From: Psychrobacter immobilis
Lineage (GTDB): Bacteria > Pseudomonadota > Gammaproteobacteria > Pseudomonadales > Moraxellaceae
Direction of reading: 5' to 3'
NCBI GenBank assembly: GCA_904846145.1
Contig: CAJGZL010000001.1
Location: forward strand, 2,232,001-2,296,000
Length of the DNA: 64,000 nt
Positions within the stretch are counted from its first letter, which is position 1, and every line of letters starts with the position of its first letter. The position numbers were made by a program, and so were the translations under genes. Under the pieces are notes generated by a model. The model was not told the origin of the DNA, did no database searches, and saw only the letters and a program-made list of their open reading frames with translations. Positions 1 through 9,861 of this stretch are shown here, piece after piece.

Positions 1-22
1 ATAGTATTAACTTTAAAGGATA

Positions 23-667
23 TTAATTTTCTAATAAAGGCGATGAGGTACTATTAGGGTTAACTTTTGGCAAGCCTATCGCGACATATTGATCAGTAAT
101 ACGACGGGCTAAGCTGTCGTATAGCCAATCACGAACCTGATCACCTTGTTGATCATCAGTGTTCACTGAGGCTTCGTTATACTGATAGCTACGCTCAACT
201 TGAATAGGATTGGTCAAAGTGACAGGCTGACCATTTTGCACCGTTGTATAGGTCACATCAGCGGACAACACCAGACGAATCTCTGTCAATACCCCAACCA
301 GCTCATAATTTCTAAAACGCACGTTGCTAATATTAATAGTAGCAATCGGCTCAGCGGTAGTATTATTAACACTGCTGTTGGCCGCGCTTTCAATCATGCT
401 AATACCGTCAACTACATCGACGCCTAGAGCTTGCAAGCGCCGAGTCAAAGGCAATTTGAGCGGGAATGAGATACGATTGTCCTCAATAAGAATAGCAGTC
501 TTAGCCACATCAAACTGCATCGGAGCATCATATCCGCGTAGATGGAAGCCGCAACCTGTGAGCAAACCAGCTGAGCCTAACACGGTGAGCAATGGCAAAC
601 TTGCAACTATTGCCGTAGCTAACTTATTGACCACTGGTGAGCGTTGATGCTTTGGGTAAGATGTCAT
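23..667 (-). CDS. lptE: LPS-assembly lipoprotein LptE
   Basis: LptE is the outer-membrane lipoprotein that plugs the LptD barrel and helps insert lipopolysaccharide into the outer leaflet. The 214-residue product has a long N-terminal signal region ending in a lipobox (LLTGC, Cys39), followed directly by GFHLRG, the usual start of mature LptE. The rest has the expected mixed beta character, with a conserved-looking segment around RNYELVGVLTEIRLVLSADV. An AAGGAT ribosome binding site precedes the ATG. The gene lies 43 bp downstream of leuS on the same strand, the usual leuS-lptE order; holA, which normally follows, would be outside the window. Identification rests on the lipobox, the GFHLRG motif and synteny. 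Confidence 0.9.
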   Translation of the reverse strand: MTSYPKHQRSPVVNKLATAIVASLPLLTVLGSAGLLTGCGFHLRGYDAPMQFDVAKTAILIEDNRISFPLKLPLTRRLQALGVDVVDGISMIESAANSSVNNTTAEPIATINISNVRFRNYELVGVLTEIRLVLSADVTYTTVQNGQPVTLTNPIQVERSYQYNEASVNTDDQQGDQVRDWLYDSLARRITDQYVAIGLPKVNPNSTSSPLLEN

Positions 668-710
668 AACCGCTATCCTTATTTTATAAAAGCGTTAATA
701 CTAAAAGGGC

Positions 711-3452
711 TTAGCCCACTACTACGATATTAACGAGCTTATTGGGTACGACGATCTCTTTTTTAATCTCGCCTGTAAGAAACTTAGCCACGCTATCTAA
801 GCTGCGTGCTTGTGCTTTGAGCTGCTCAGGATCGCTATTAGGCGCGACCTCCATTTTGCCGCGCATCTTACCGTTCACTTGTACGATCATAGTGATGCTA
901 TCTTGAACTAAAGCGCTGGTATCAACACTTGGATAACTGAGTGCTTGAGTATCAAGCCCTAATGCTTCAAGCAAATGCTCGCCGACGTGTGGCGCGTATA
1001 CTGACAGCATAATTAATAGATCAACGAGCGCTTCGTGCTGTACTTGTAGGTCTTGATTGCTAGCAGTACTAAAGCTGGCCAGCTCATTAGCTAATTCCAT
1101 TAAGCTTGAGACAGGCGTGTTTAACGCCAAACGCTCGCCTAAGTCATTATCAATCTTGGCGATAGTCTCATGAGTCTTACGACGCAAATCTTTACCCGCT
1201 TTGCTCAAGTCAGTAGTATCAAGTGGCGTACTGTTAATAGCAGTAAGAGAAAAACTAGCATCGCTCAATGCCTGCATATGCTCAGTTGCAATTCGCCAAA
1301 CTTTTTTGACAAAGTTATAAGGCCCTTTTAGTGCATCATCTGACCATTCAAGAGTCTGATCAGCAGGAGCTGTAAATAAAGTATAAAGACGAACGGTATC
1401 GGCACCATATTGATCAATCGTGGTTTGTGGATCGACACCGTTGTTCTTCGACTTTGACATTTTCTCAATTTTGCCGATAGTGACAGGTTGCCCATCCGCT
1501 TTTAGCAAGGCTTTGATTGGCTGACCACGCTCGTTATAGTCGATATCAACATCATCTGCAAAGTAATAAGTGGTACTACCATCGCTATTGACACGATAAA
1601 AAGTGCCCGCTAAGACCATGCCCTGAGTCATCAAGTTCTTAAACGGTTCATCGCCTGATACTAAGTCTTCATCGCGCATCAGCTTATGGAAGAAACGCGC
1701 ATAGAGCAGATGCATAACCGCGTGCTCAACACCACCAACATACTGATCGACAGGTAGCCATTTATTGGCAGCCGCTTTATTGACCATATTTTGGTTGTCT
1801 TGCGGGCTGGCAAAGCGGGCGTAATACCAGCTCGATTCTACAAAAGTATCAAAGGTATCAGTCTCGCGCTCAGCCGCGTTACCACACTTAGGACAGCTGG
1901 TATTGACAAATGCTGGCATGTTTTTGAGAGGATTACCACGACCATCAGGAACGACATCAGTCGGTAGCACTACAGGCAGATCTTGCTCTTCAACGGGTAC
2001 TGTGCCGCAATGCTCACAGTTGACCATAGGAATAGGGCAGCCCCAATAGCGCTGGCGCGAGACGCCCCAATCACGCAGGCGATATTGAATCTTTTTATTA
2101 CCCAGTTCTAATGGCTCAAGCTTTGCGAGCATTGCTGCAAACGATTGCTCAAAGTCCATCCCATCAAATTCACCTGAATTGATTAAGGTGTTGCGCTCGG
2201 TATAGGCGAGGTTTGGCTCAGATCCATCAGCGGCGGCTTGTGCAGTTACGGTTTCAACGTAATCTGCTGGCATATCGATGACTTGTTTAATAGGCAGATT
2301 ATATTTAACCGCAAACTCATAATCACGCTCATCATGCGCAGGCACTGCCATTACCGCACCTGAACCATAACTCATCAGCACGTAGTTGGCGACCCAAACG
2401 GCGACCTTTTCGCCCGTTAAAGGATGCGTCACTTTAAGACCTGTATCCATGCCAATTTTTTCAGCTTTAGCCAAGTCGGCTTCTGCAACTGAGCCTTTTT
2501 TGCACAAGGCACAAAATTGTGCGATAACGTCATCATGCTCAGCAGCGTACTGCGCTAGAGGATGCTCAGCGGCAACCGCCACATAAGTCACGCCCATCAA
2601 AGTATCAGGGCGAGTCGTAAAGACATCTAAGGTATTGTCTTGACCTTCGAGATCATAAGGGAAATGTACTTCCATCCCCGCGCTACGACCGATCCAATTG
2701 CGCTGCATGGTCAACACTTCTGAGGGCCAGTGACCCTCTAGCTGATCCAAATCGTCCAATAGCTCGTCAGCGTAATCAGTAATATTAAAGTAATACATCG
2801 GAATGTCGCGCTTCTCAACAGGAGCGCCACTACGCCAGCCCTTACCATCGATGACTTGTTCGTTAGCCAATACCGTATTGTCAACGGGATCCCAATTGAC
2901 CGTAGCGAGCTTTTTATAGACTAAGCCTTTTTTGTATAATTGTAAGAACAGCCACTGCTCCCACTGATAATAATCAGGATTACAAGTCGTCAGCTCGCGT
3001 GACCAGTCAACGGATAAGCCTAATAGCTTTAATTGTGCGCGCATGTTATCGATATTCGCATAAGTCCAAGCTGCAGGGGACATCTGATGGGCAATGGCTG
3101 CGTTTTCAGCAGGCAGGCCAAAGCCATCCCAACCCATAGGTTGCATGACTTCAAAGCCCTTAAGGCGGTAATAACGGCTCAGAACGTCAGAGATAGTATA
3201 GTTACGCACATGACCCATATGCAGCTTGCCACTTGGATAGGGGAACATCGATAGCATATAGCGGCTTGGCTTATCGCTTGGCTCATTGCCGACTTCGTAA
3301 CGCTTATCGCTCGCCCATTTGGCTTGTTGCGCGGCTTCGATGAGTTGTGGCTGATATAGGCTGTTGTCCATAACATGATCAATAGCATGGTCATTATCAA
3401 TAGCGTTGATAGGATTATTAGTAGAATGGTCAGATGTTACAGTGCGGTTCAT
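711..3452 (-). CDS. leuS: Leucyl-tRNA synthetase
   Basis: This class Ia aminoacyl-tRNA synthetase charges tRNA-Leu in the cytoplasm. It shows the HIGH-type motif (YPSGKLHMGHVRNYT, about residue 72), the CP1 editing domain (TTRPDTLMGVTY; AVPAHDERD), a Cys-rich zinc region (CEHCGTVPV and CPKCGNAA) and the KMSKS loop (KMSKSKNNGVDPQ). It ends with an anticodon-binding domain and the MIVQVNGKMRGK C-terminal domain. At 913 residues it is longer than E. coli LeuS (860). Part of the excess is about 30 Asn/Asp-rich residues before LYQPQLIE, so the real start could instead be Met28 near position 3371; neither start has a strong ribosome binding site. It probably heads an operon with lptE. Confidence 0.97.
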   Translation of the reverse strand: MNRTVTSDHSTNNPINAIDNDHAIDHVMDNSLYQPQLIEAAQQAKWASDKRYEVGNEPSDKPSRYMLSMFPYPSGKLHMGHVRNYTISDVLSRYYRLKGFEVMQPMGWDGFGLPAENAAIAHQMSPAAWTYANIDNMRAQLKLLGLSVDWSRELTTCNPDYYQWEQWLFLQLYKKGLVYKKLATVNWDPVDNTVLANEQVIDGKGWRSGAPVEKRDIPMYYFNITDYADELLDDLDQLEGHWPSEVLTMQRNWIGRSAGMEVHFPYDLEGQDNTLDVFTTRPDTLMGVTYVAVAAEHPLAQYAAEHDDVIAQFCALCKKGSVAEADLAKAEKIGMDTGLKVTHPLTGEKVAVWVANYVLMSYGSGAVMAVPAHDERDYEFAVKYNLPIKQVIDMPADYVETVTAQAAADGSEPNLAYTERNTLINSGEFDGMDFEQSFAAMLAKLEPLELGNKKIQYRLRDWGVSRQRYWGCPIPMVNCEHCGTVPVEEQDLPVVLPTDVVPDGRGNPLKNMPAFVNTSCPKCGNAAERETDTFDTFVESSWYYARFASPQDNQNMVNKAAANKWLPVDQYVGGVEHAVMHLLYARFFHKLMRDEDLVSGDEPFKNLMTQGMVLAGTFYRVNSDGSTTYYFADDVDIDYNERGQPIKALLKADGQPVTIGKIEKMSKSKNNGVDPQTTIDQYGADTVRLYTLFTAPADQTLEWSDDALKGPYNFVKKVWRIATEHMQALSDASFSLTAINSTPLDTTDLSKAGKDLRRKTHETIAKIDNDLGERLALNTPVSSLMELANELASFSTASNQDLQVQHEALVDLLIMLSVYAPHVGEHLLEALGLDTQALSYPSVDTSALVQDSITMIVQVNGKMRGKMEVAPNSDPEQLKAQARSLDSVAKFLTGEIKKEIVVPNKLVNIVVVG

Positions 3453-3624
3453 AGTTGGCTCAAGAGTAAAGGTTTTAATAAGAAAAATGGAATAATTTAG
3501 ATAGGGTAGAATAGCTTAAATTGGACAAAATTGCGATGGGGCAGCGTAATATTAGAGTAGTATTGAGCGAGTTAATTTTTGACTAACTTATCAGATTATT
3601 ATTTAACTATCACTAAGGATAATA

Positions 3625-3990
3625 ATGACAATCACTATCTACGGCATAAAATCATGCGATACCATGAAAAAGGCTTTTACTAAATTTGATGAGCTAAGCG
3701 TTAGCTACGAGTTTCACGACTATAAAAAACAAGGCATCGATAAAGATAGCGTTCAGCGCTGGGTCGATGAGTTAGGGGTAGATAAAGTCTTAAACAAGCG
3801 TGGAACCACTTGGCGTAAATTAGACGATGAGCAAAAGCAAGCGGCTGATGCTGATGTCAATAAAGCTATTGAGCTACTTATTGATAATACCAGTATGATC
3901 AAGCGACCTATTATTGAGGGCATCTATAAAGATAAGCCAATATTGCTTTGTGGCTTTGACGAAGCTGTTTTTAATAAAATATTTGATTAA
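3625..3990 (+). CDS. ArsC/Spx-like reductase family protein (YffB type)
   Basis: This 121-residue thioredoxin-fold protein opens with TIYGIKSCDTMKKA, the signature of the ArsC/Spx/YffB family. It keeps a single N-terminal Cys and the later GTTWRKLD and IKRPIIEG segments. True ArsC arsenate reductases have a Cys in a CGTS-type context and sit in ars operons; neither is seen here. The YffB-like branch has no settled function and is usually described as a glutathione-dependent thiol reductase. An AAGGATAATA Shine-Dalgarno region precedes the ATG. It stands alone, divergent from leuS. The family is clear but the substrate is unknown. Confidence 0.85.
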   Translation: MTITIYGIKSCDTMKKAFTKFDELSVSYEFHDYKKQGIDKDSVQRWVDELGVDKVLNKRGTTWRKLDDEQKQAADADVNKAIELLIDNTSMIKRPIIEGIYKDKPILLCGFDEAVFNKIFD

Positions 3991-4098
3991 TCACACAATT
4001 TTTTCATCAATCTATATTTTATTTGGTGTATTCTAAGTTATATCGTTTAATAACATGTATTTTATTGCCAATTTAGAATCAACCAAAAGGATTAAGCT

Positions 4099-4458
4099 AT
4101 GAAAAAAATACTGTTAATCGCAGCGTTAATTATGGCACCCTTACTGACTATGACTGCCCAAGCAGCAGACACCGCTACCAAAATTACCTTCGCTAAAGAC
4201 AGCTACTGCGGTAGCTTTTCAGGCAATATCAAAAATGGTAAAGAGTTTCGCTTATGGCTATTACCAGAGCAAAACTTAGTCATCCGTAACGTTGGTGATG
4301 ATCAGATTAACGTCGCTTATGTGACAGGGCCTAACGGTCGCTTGACAGGGGATCGCTACGACAATGAGAACTCATATTTTACTGAGCGCAAAGGTAATCA
4401 TAAGATGAAAGTCTATGGTAATAGTAGTCATAGCTCCGTCGAGTTCTGTGCGTATTAA
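4099..4458 (+). CDS. Small secreted protein of unknown function
   Basis: I do not recognise this 119-residue protein. It begins with a classical Sec signal peptide (MKKILLIAALIMAPLLTM) with a likely signal peptidase I site after AQA. The mature protein is about 96 residues, with two cysteines (one in DSYCGSF and one three residues from the end) that could form a disulfide. It is rich in Asn, Gly and Ser, which suggests a small beta-rich periplasmic domain. An AAAAGGATTAAGCT ribosome binding site supports the start. It is monocistronic and converges on argB, with a nested inverted repeat between them. Confidence 0.75.
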   Translation: MKKILLIAALIMAPLLTMTAQAADTATKITFAKDSYCGSFSGNIKNGKEFRLWLLPEQNLVIRNVGDDQINVAYVTGPNGRLTGDRYDNENSYFTERKGNHKMKVYGNSSHSSVEFCAY

Positions 4459-4501
4459 TAAGCCTGTATGTACTAAGATTATCTATAAAAAACAGAGTAG
4501 G

Positions 4502-4568
4502 CGTAGGGTGCATTTTATGCATCATTTAAGTGTGATAAATCACAATCGGTGCATAAAACGTACCCTAC
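4502..4568. repeat. Nested inverted repeat between convergent genes (possible bidirectional terminator or REP-like element)
   Basis: Two 21-base arms (4503-4523 and 4548-4568) are inverted copies matching at 18 of 21 positions. They enclose an inner perfect palindrome, TGTGAT-AA-ATCACA (4531-4544). The structure fills the gap between the secreted-protein gene and argB, so it may stop transcription from both sides. The first 27 bases (4502-4528) match 47923-47949 at 24 of 27 positions, so this belongs to a dispersed repeat family. No long U-tract follows. Confidence 0.6.
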
Positions 4569-4582
4569 AAAAGCTTAATCTA

Positions 4583-5497
<915 letters not shown>

Positions 5498-5612
5498 CTA
5501 CTCCTAACATAGGGTTATCAGTTCAAAAGTTGTTTTGAAAGGGTGAGGTTTAGCTATTTTGAAATAGTACAGAGATTTTAATAATATAAAATTTTTTATG
5601 GTATAGGAGCTA

Positions 5613-7646
5613 TCAGCTAAATTGTTCGGGTTGAATGTTCGCCATTTGCTCAGCCACATTCCTATCGAATAGTCGGCATATTGCTACAAAACGCGCTTGT
5701 ATCGCTCGCATCTCGTTGAGATTATCTCCAGCAAAACGTACGGTAAGACAGTTACTGGTATTAGAGCGTCGTACTACTCCAAAACCATGGGCAAAGTCTA
5801 AACGAACACCATCTATTGAAGACAAGGTTGTCTCTGGTAGAAATAATTGCTGTGCGACTTTTTTGGTCTTGAGCATAGGCGGCTTGGCGTCAAAACAACT
5901 ACAGGATACTGACTCTATAAATACCGCCTTTTGTGTCGAGATATCATTGGCCGTACTATCGTTAACCAAGCGTTGTAAGTAGCGACAGTACTCAACCAAA
6001 TGCTCAATAAAGGTACAGCTAGTGGCATCGTTCTGAGCCAAAAAAGTTTCATTTAGAGGTAAGTAATAATCGGCACTACTGACGGCGATAGGTAACTTTT
6101 GCGTAATATCAGTCAGCTGATAGGGAGGTATAGCCTCTCTAGGTTCGCCCCATACATCTGTTTTGCGAGAACTTTTGAGAGTATTACTACTGGTGCTGTC
6201 GTCAATGCGTAATACAGATGCTTCAAGATTAGGGGCAGTATTAGCCAGCCAATATAATAGCCGTAATCCTGCATAGATCGCATCATCATAAGCTATAAAG
6301 TAACCGTCATTAAATATAAAATGACCCGATAACTCGCCTGCAAATATAGGTGGCTCAGAGGTGTGCAGCTGTTGGCGTAATAAACTACTACCTGTTCTGG
6401 TCATGATAGGCGTAGCACCAAGGGTGCTCAAAAGCTTCGGCAGATGGTGTGAGCACTTTATATCGAATAGCACGGTAGGCGCCGACGCTAGTTCAGCTGT
6501 ACTAGCAGATCGTTCAGTAATCGCAACTTGTGCTAATAAATAGAGTAGATGATCTGCGACAATCACTTTACCGCTATTGTCAACGACCATGAGCCTGTCA
6601 CCATCACCGTCAAAAGCCAGACCTATATCAGCGTTGCTAACGATGACCGCTTGTTGTAGTTCAGCTAAACGATTAGGCTCAGTAGGGTCAGGGTTACCTG
6701 TAGGGAAGCTACCATCAGGGACACTATTGAGCATAATAACCCGCTGACAAAACTGCTCGAATAATGACTGAGCGATAATACTAGTTGCGCCATTCATACA
6801 GTCTATAACTACCGTAAAATCAAGCTTAGAGTCATGAGCATATCTATTTTTACTGGCAAAATTGATATCGATAAAGCTTTGCGCGATAGCATCGCTATAG
6901 CTGCTAACAATAAGCTTGGCTGGCAAGTTAATAACGTCTGTTTGCTCAATGCTATTTTGCTTGATACTATGTTGCTCAATACTATTTTGTGTAGAACTGC
7001 TGTGTTTAGTACAGCTTTGCTTAGTGCCGTGCAGCTCAGTGCTGTGACATACTTTATTTGTTTTAAAATAGTCGTTTAGGTCAGAGTTATAATTAAAGTT
7101 TTGCAATTGGCGGTTTAAGTCGTTGCTTGGGCAAGTTTTATGCTTGGAGTTATAGTGACTTAGCTGATAATTATTTAGATGATAATGACTGAGCTGCTGA
7201 TACAAGGTTTGAATCTCTAAACCACTCGGTGAGGTATTATTCAGTAGCCACTTAATGCCTAGGATATTTTTTTCTGAATGGCTAGCTGTGACCATTATGC
7301 CATGACCATCATACTGCTGCGCCCAAAATGCCATCATCGGCGTGGTCACCAATCCCAGACTGACAACGACAAGACCTCTTTTATGCAGAATATCGATTAG
7401 CGTTTTTGCAATAACATCGCTACCAAAGCGCACATCATAGCCAATAACGACGGTCTTAGCTGGTTGAATGATAGAGCGCTCTAATAGCTGGCGGCTTTGA
7501 TTGTAATAGCTTTGAGAGTGATATAGATTTGCAAAGACCTCACCTAATACGGCTATAAAATCAATGGTAAAGTACTCGCGCGCGCCGCGAATGTCGTAAG
7601 CACGAAACAAGGACTGCTGTGCAATAAAAGCAGGGGTTATTATCAT
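5613..7646 (-). CDS. algC: Phosphomannomutase/phosphoglucomutase with a repeat-containing insertion
   Basis: This alpha-D-phosphohexomutase interconverts sugar 6- and 1-phosphates for LPS and exopolysaccharide precursors. All four active-site elements are visible: the phosphoserine loop (VTASHSEKN), the metal-binding loop (AFDGDGDRLMVVD), the sugar-binding loop (GELSGHFIF) and the C-terminal phosphate-binding loop (VRFAGDN). At 677 residues it is some 210 longer than Pseudomonas AlgC (about 463). Much of the excess is an Asn/His/Ser/Gln-rich insertion at about residues 145-245, between domains 1 and 2. This includes a pentapeptide repeat tract encoded by seven diverged 15-bp units (6945-7049). 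A second, smaller hydrophilic insertion lies around residue 500. The core looks intact, so activity is expected. It lies in the dut-algC-argB order. Confidence 0.9.
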   Translation of the reverse strand: MIITPAFIAQQSLFRAYDIRGAREYFTIDFIAVLGEVFANLYHSQSYYNQSRQLLERSIIQPAKTVVIGYDVRFGSDVIAKTLIDILHKRGLVVVSLGLVTTPMMAFWAQQYDGHGIMVTASHSEKNILGIKWLLNNTSPSGLEIQTLYQQLSHYHLNNYQLSHYNSKHKTCPSNDLNRQLQNFNYNSDLNDYFKTNKVCHSTELHGTKQSCTKHSSSTQNSIEQHSIKQNSIEQTDVINLPAKLIVSSYSDAIAQSFIDINFASKNRYAHDSKLDFTVVIDCMNGATSIIAQSLFEQFCQRVIMLNSVPDGSFPTGNPDPTEPNRLAELQQAVIVSNADIGLAFDGDGDRLMVVDNSGKVIVADHLLYLLAQVAITERSASTAELASAPTVLFDIKCSHHLPKLLSTLGATPIMTRTGSSLLRQQLHTSEPPIFAGELSGHFIFNDGYFIAYDDAIYAGLRLLYWLANTAPNLEASVLRIDDSTSSNTLKSSRKTDVWGEPREAIPPYQLTDITQKLPIAVSSADYYLPLNETFLAQNDATSCTFIEHLVEYCRYLQRLVNDSTANDISTQKAVFIESVSCSCFDAKPPMLKTKKVAQQLFLPETTLSSIDGVRLDFAHGFGVVRRSNTSNCLTVRFAGDNLNEMRAIQARFVAICRLFDRNVAEQMANIQPEQFS
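6945..7049. repeat. Degenerate 15-bp tandem repeat, seven units, inside algC
   Basis: Successive 15-base units (for example CTCAATGCTATTTTG, CTTGATACTATGTTG, CTCAATACTATTTTG) run through this stretch and diverge toward the high-coordinate end. On the coding strand they give a five-residue periodicity (NSIEQ, HSIKQ, NSIEQ). Units are whole codons, so copy-number change would keep the reading frame. Confidence 0.75.
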
Positions 7647-7720
7647 TTTCTTACTCCCATATTCTTATTGCAATCTATAACATTTTTAAGTGCTTAACCT
7701 TATATACCAGACAAAAGTGA

Positions 7721-8185
7721 TTATTGACGGCCTGAGTGACCAAAACCGCCAGCACCGCGCGCGCTGGTATCGCTAAACTCATCAACTACCTCAAAATCAG
7801 GACGGGCAACAGGTACGACAATATATTGTGCCATGCGATCGGCAGGGTTTAGCACAAAATCATCTGAACTACGATTCCATATACTGACCATCAGCTCGCC
7901 TTGATAATCAGCGTCAATCAGCCCAACAAGATTGCCTAATACGATACCATGTTTATGACCGAGTCCTGAGCGTGGCAAAATCATACCTGCATAACTAGGA
8001 TCAGCAATATAAACCGCTAGGCCAGTACTGATGAGATGGGTCGTACCTGCTTTAATGGTCAAAGGCTCATCGATACAAGCCCGCAGATCAATACCCGCTG
8101 AGCCATCAGTAGCTCGAGTAGGCAAAGAGAACGCTGAGTCTTTTAATAGTTTAGGATTTAATACTTTAACTTGTACTGCTTGCAT
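7721..8185 (-). CDS. dut: Deoxyuridine 5'-triphosphate nucleotidohydrolase (dUTPase)
   Basis: Dut hydrolyses dUTP to dUMP and pyrophosphate, which supplies dTMP synthesis and keeps uracil out of DNA. The 154-residue length suits a trimeric dUTPase, and the five motifs are present in order: [37 protein letters not shown] and the C-terminal arm [11 protein letters not shown]. It lies 74 bp upstream of the phosphomannomutase gene on the same strand and probably begins a dut-algC-argB transcription unit. Confidence 0.97.
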   Translation of the reverse strand: MQAVQVKVLNPKLLKDSAFSLPTRATDGSAGIDLRACIDEPLTIKAGTTHLISTGLAVYIADPSYAGMILPRSGLGHKHGIVLGNLVGLIDADYQGELMVSIWNRSSDDFVLNPADRMAQYIVVPVARPDFEVVDEFSDTSARGAGGFGHSGRQ

Positions 8186-8294
8186 AACATACTCACTTTA
8201 TTAATTTAATTATATATTCTTTTATATAAATATAGCATAGCGATGCTGTATTTAAGAACCTATTAGTTGAATAACTATCTCTATTTATTGATCA

Positions 8295-9698
8295 TCAAAG
8301 AATCAAAATACTGGCCAAGCCTAAGAACGACATAAAGCCGACGATATCCGTCACTGTGGTTAGAATAACCGAGGCCGATAGCGCAGGATCGATATTCATA
8401 TTTTTGAGCATTAATGGAATGGCAATACCGGAGGCATTAGCTGCCGTCATGTTAATAGCGATAGCGCAGCCAATCACCGCGCTAATCTTGATATCTTGAA
8501 ACCAAAGCTGGGCAATAACCGCCATAATAAATGCCCAAATGATACCGTTTATTGCGCCAACCCACAGCTCTTTATTGAATAGCCACCAGCGGTTGGAACC
8601 GCCAATCTGACCCATAGCCATACCTCGTATGACGATAGTTAAAGTCTGTGAGCCTGCGATACCACCCATACTGGCGACTACTGGCATCAATATTGCCAGT
8701 GCGACTACTTTAGCCAGTACTTCCTCAAACTGTCCAATAACCGCAGCGGCTAATAGCGCAGTACCAAGATTGATACCTAGCCAAATACTACGAGATTTGG
8801 CACTGGTCAAGATAGGTGCAAATAGCTCTTCATCTTGGCTAACACCAGCCAAGTTACGCATTGTACTATCGACATCATCTTGGATAATCTCCATGATGTC
8901 CTCGCCATTAAGCTGACCGACCAGCTCACCATGACTGTTAATCACAGGCGCAAAACGGATATCCTCTGAGCGAAAGATCGCAGCGGCATCAGTAATATCC
9001 AAACGATCATTGATAGTTACTGCATTGTCGATAAGGCTGGATACCAAACTGCTCTGATCGTGTTTGATCAAATCTCCTAAGCTGAGTAGACCCAATAGTT
9101 GCTGACTTTTATCGACGACCAGTAATTCTTGGCTTTGATCATCCAGTAAGCTGTCATCGCTACGCAACCACTCTTGTACTTGCGCAAGGCTAATATCATC
9201 ATGTACCTGAACGATATCCGGATCCATATAGCTACCAACTTCCCAGTCTTCATAAGTATCCAGCTTATTGACCTGAATGCGAACGTCTTCATCTAAGGTC
9301 GCCATGACTGAGGTACGAACGGTTTCCGTCACCGTCTCTAGAATCTCAGAGATATCTTGAGCATCTAAGTCTTGAGTAAAGACCGATATCTCTTGCGAGG
9401 AGACATTCTCTAATAAGGGCTGGCGAGTATCGAGCTCTAATTCCGCTAAGACCTCACCCTTAATTTCCTCCGGAACTTGTGCCCAAATCTTTAGTCGAGC
9501 TTGGGCTGGAAACGATTCTAACAGGTTGGCAATTTCATACTCAGACTGCTTGGCCAAAAACTCTGTAATGGCTGTATAGGCGTCATTCGCTACTAAGTCT
9601 TGCAAATATAATAGCTTATATTCAGCACTATATTCTAATGGATTATAGTCTGCCGGTAGTGTGGAGGGACGATCAGGACTAGGCGTAGGGGCAGACAT
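8295..9698 (-). CDS. mgtE: Magnesium transporter MgtE
   Basis: MgtE is a dimeric inner-membrane Mg2+ channel gated by intracellular Mg2+. The 467-residue protein has the standard layout: an N-terminal superhelical MgtE-N domain (about 20-135), a CBS pair (about 140-260, e.g. LLGLLSLGDLIKHD and LVGQLNGEDIMEIIQDD), a plug helix, and five C-terminal membrane segments from about residue 295. The last part carries the pore-type segment MPVVASMGGIAGSQTLTIVIRGMA and the NMTAANASGIAIPLM helix. It appears monocistronic. No Mg-sensing leader was recognised upstream. Confidence 0.95.
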   Translation of the reverse strand: MSAPTPSPDRPSTLPADYNPLEYSAEYKLLYLQDLVANDAYTAITEFLAKQSEYEIANLLESFPAQARLKIWAQVPEEIKGEVLAELELDTRQPLLENVSSQEISVFTQDLDAQDISEILETVTETVRTSVMATLDEDVRIQVNKLDTYEDWEVGSYMDPDIVQVHDDISLAQVQEWLRSDDSLLDDQSQELLVVDKSQQLLGLLSLGDLIKHDQSSLVSSLIDNAVTINDRLDITDAAAIFRSEDIRFAPVINSHGELVGQLNGEDIMEIIQDDVDSTMRNLAGVSQDEELFAPILTSAKSRSIWLGINLGTALLAAAVIGQFEEVLAKVVALAILMPVVASMGGIAGSQTLTIVIRGMAMGQIGGSNRWWLFNKELWVGAINGIIWAFIMAVIAQLWFQDIKISAVIGCAIAINMTAANASGIAIPLMLKNMNIDPALSASVILTTVTDIVGFMSFLGLASILIL

Positions 9699-9861
9699 AA
9701 AATTTCCAAAATAATAAAAATAAAAGGAGTATAAAACTATTGCTAAGAGTATTCATGGCTAAAAATACAAATGCTAAAACTACTAACAACTAAGGTAATA
9801 GCAAAGCAAAAACTAAGGTCAAATTACTAATCAAACTCTAAGTTATTCAAAGAGTCAAAAC

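Noticed and set aside
3625..3990. Arsenate resistance gene arsC
   Set aside because: No other ars gene is nearby, and the single-Cys YGIKSCDT context fits the YffB branch.
4531..4544. TGTGATAAATCACA as a CRP/Vfr site
   Set aside because: The half-sites are separated by 4 bases rather than the required 6, and it lies at the centre of a convergent-gene hairpin, not a promoter.
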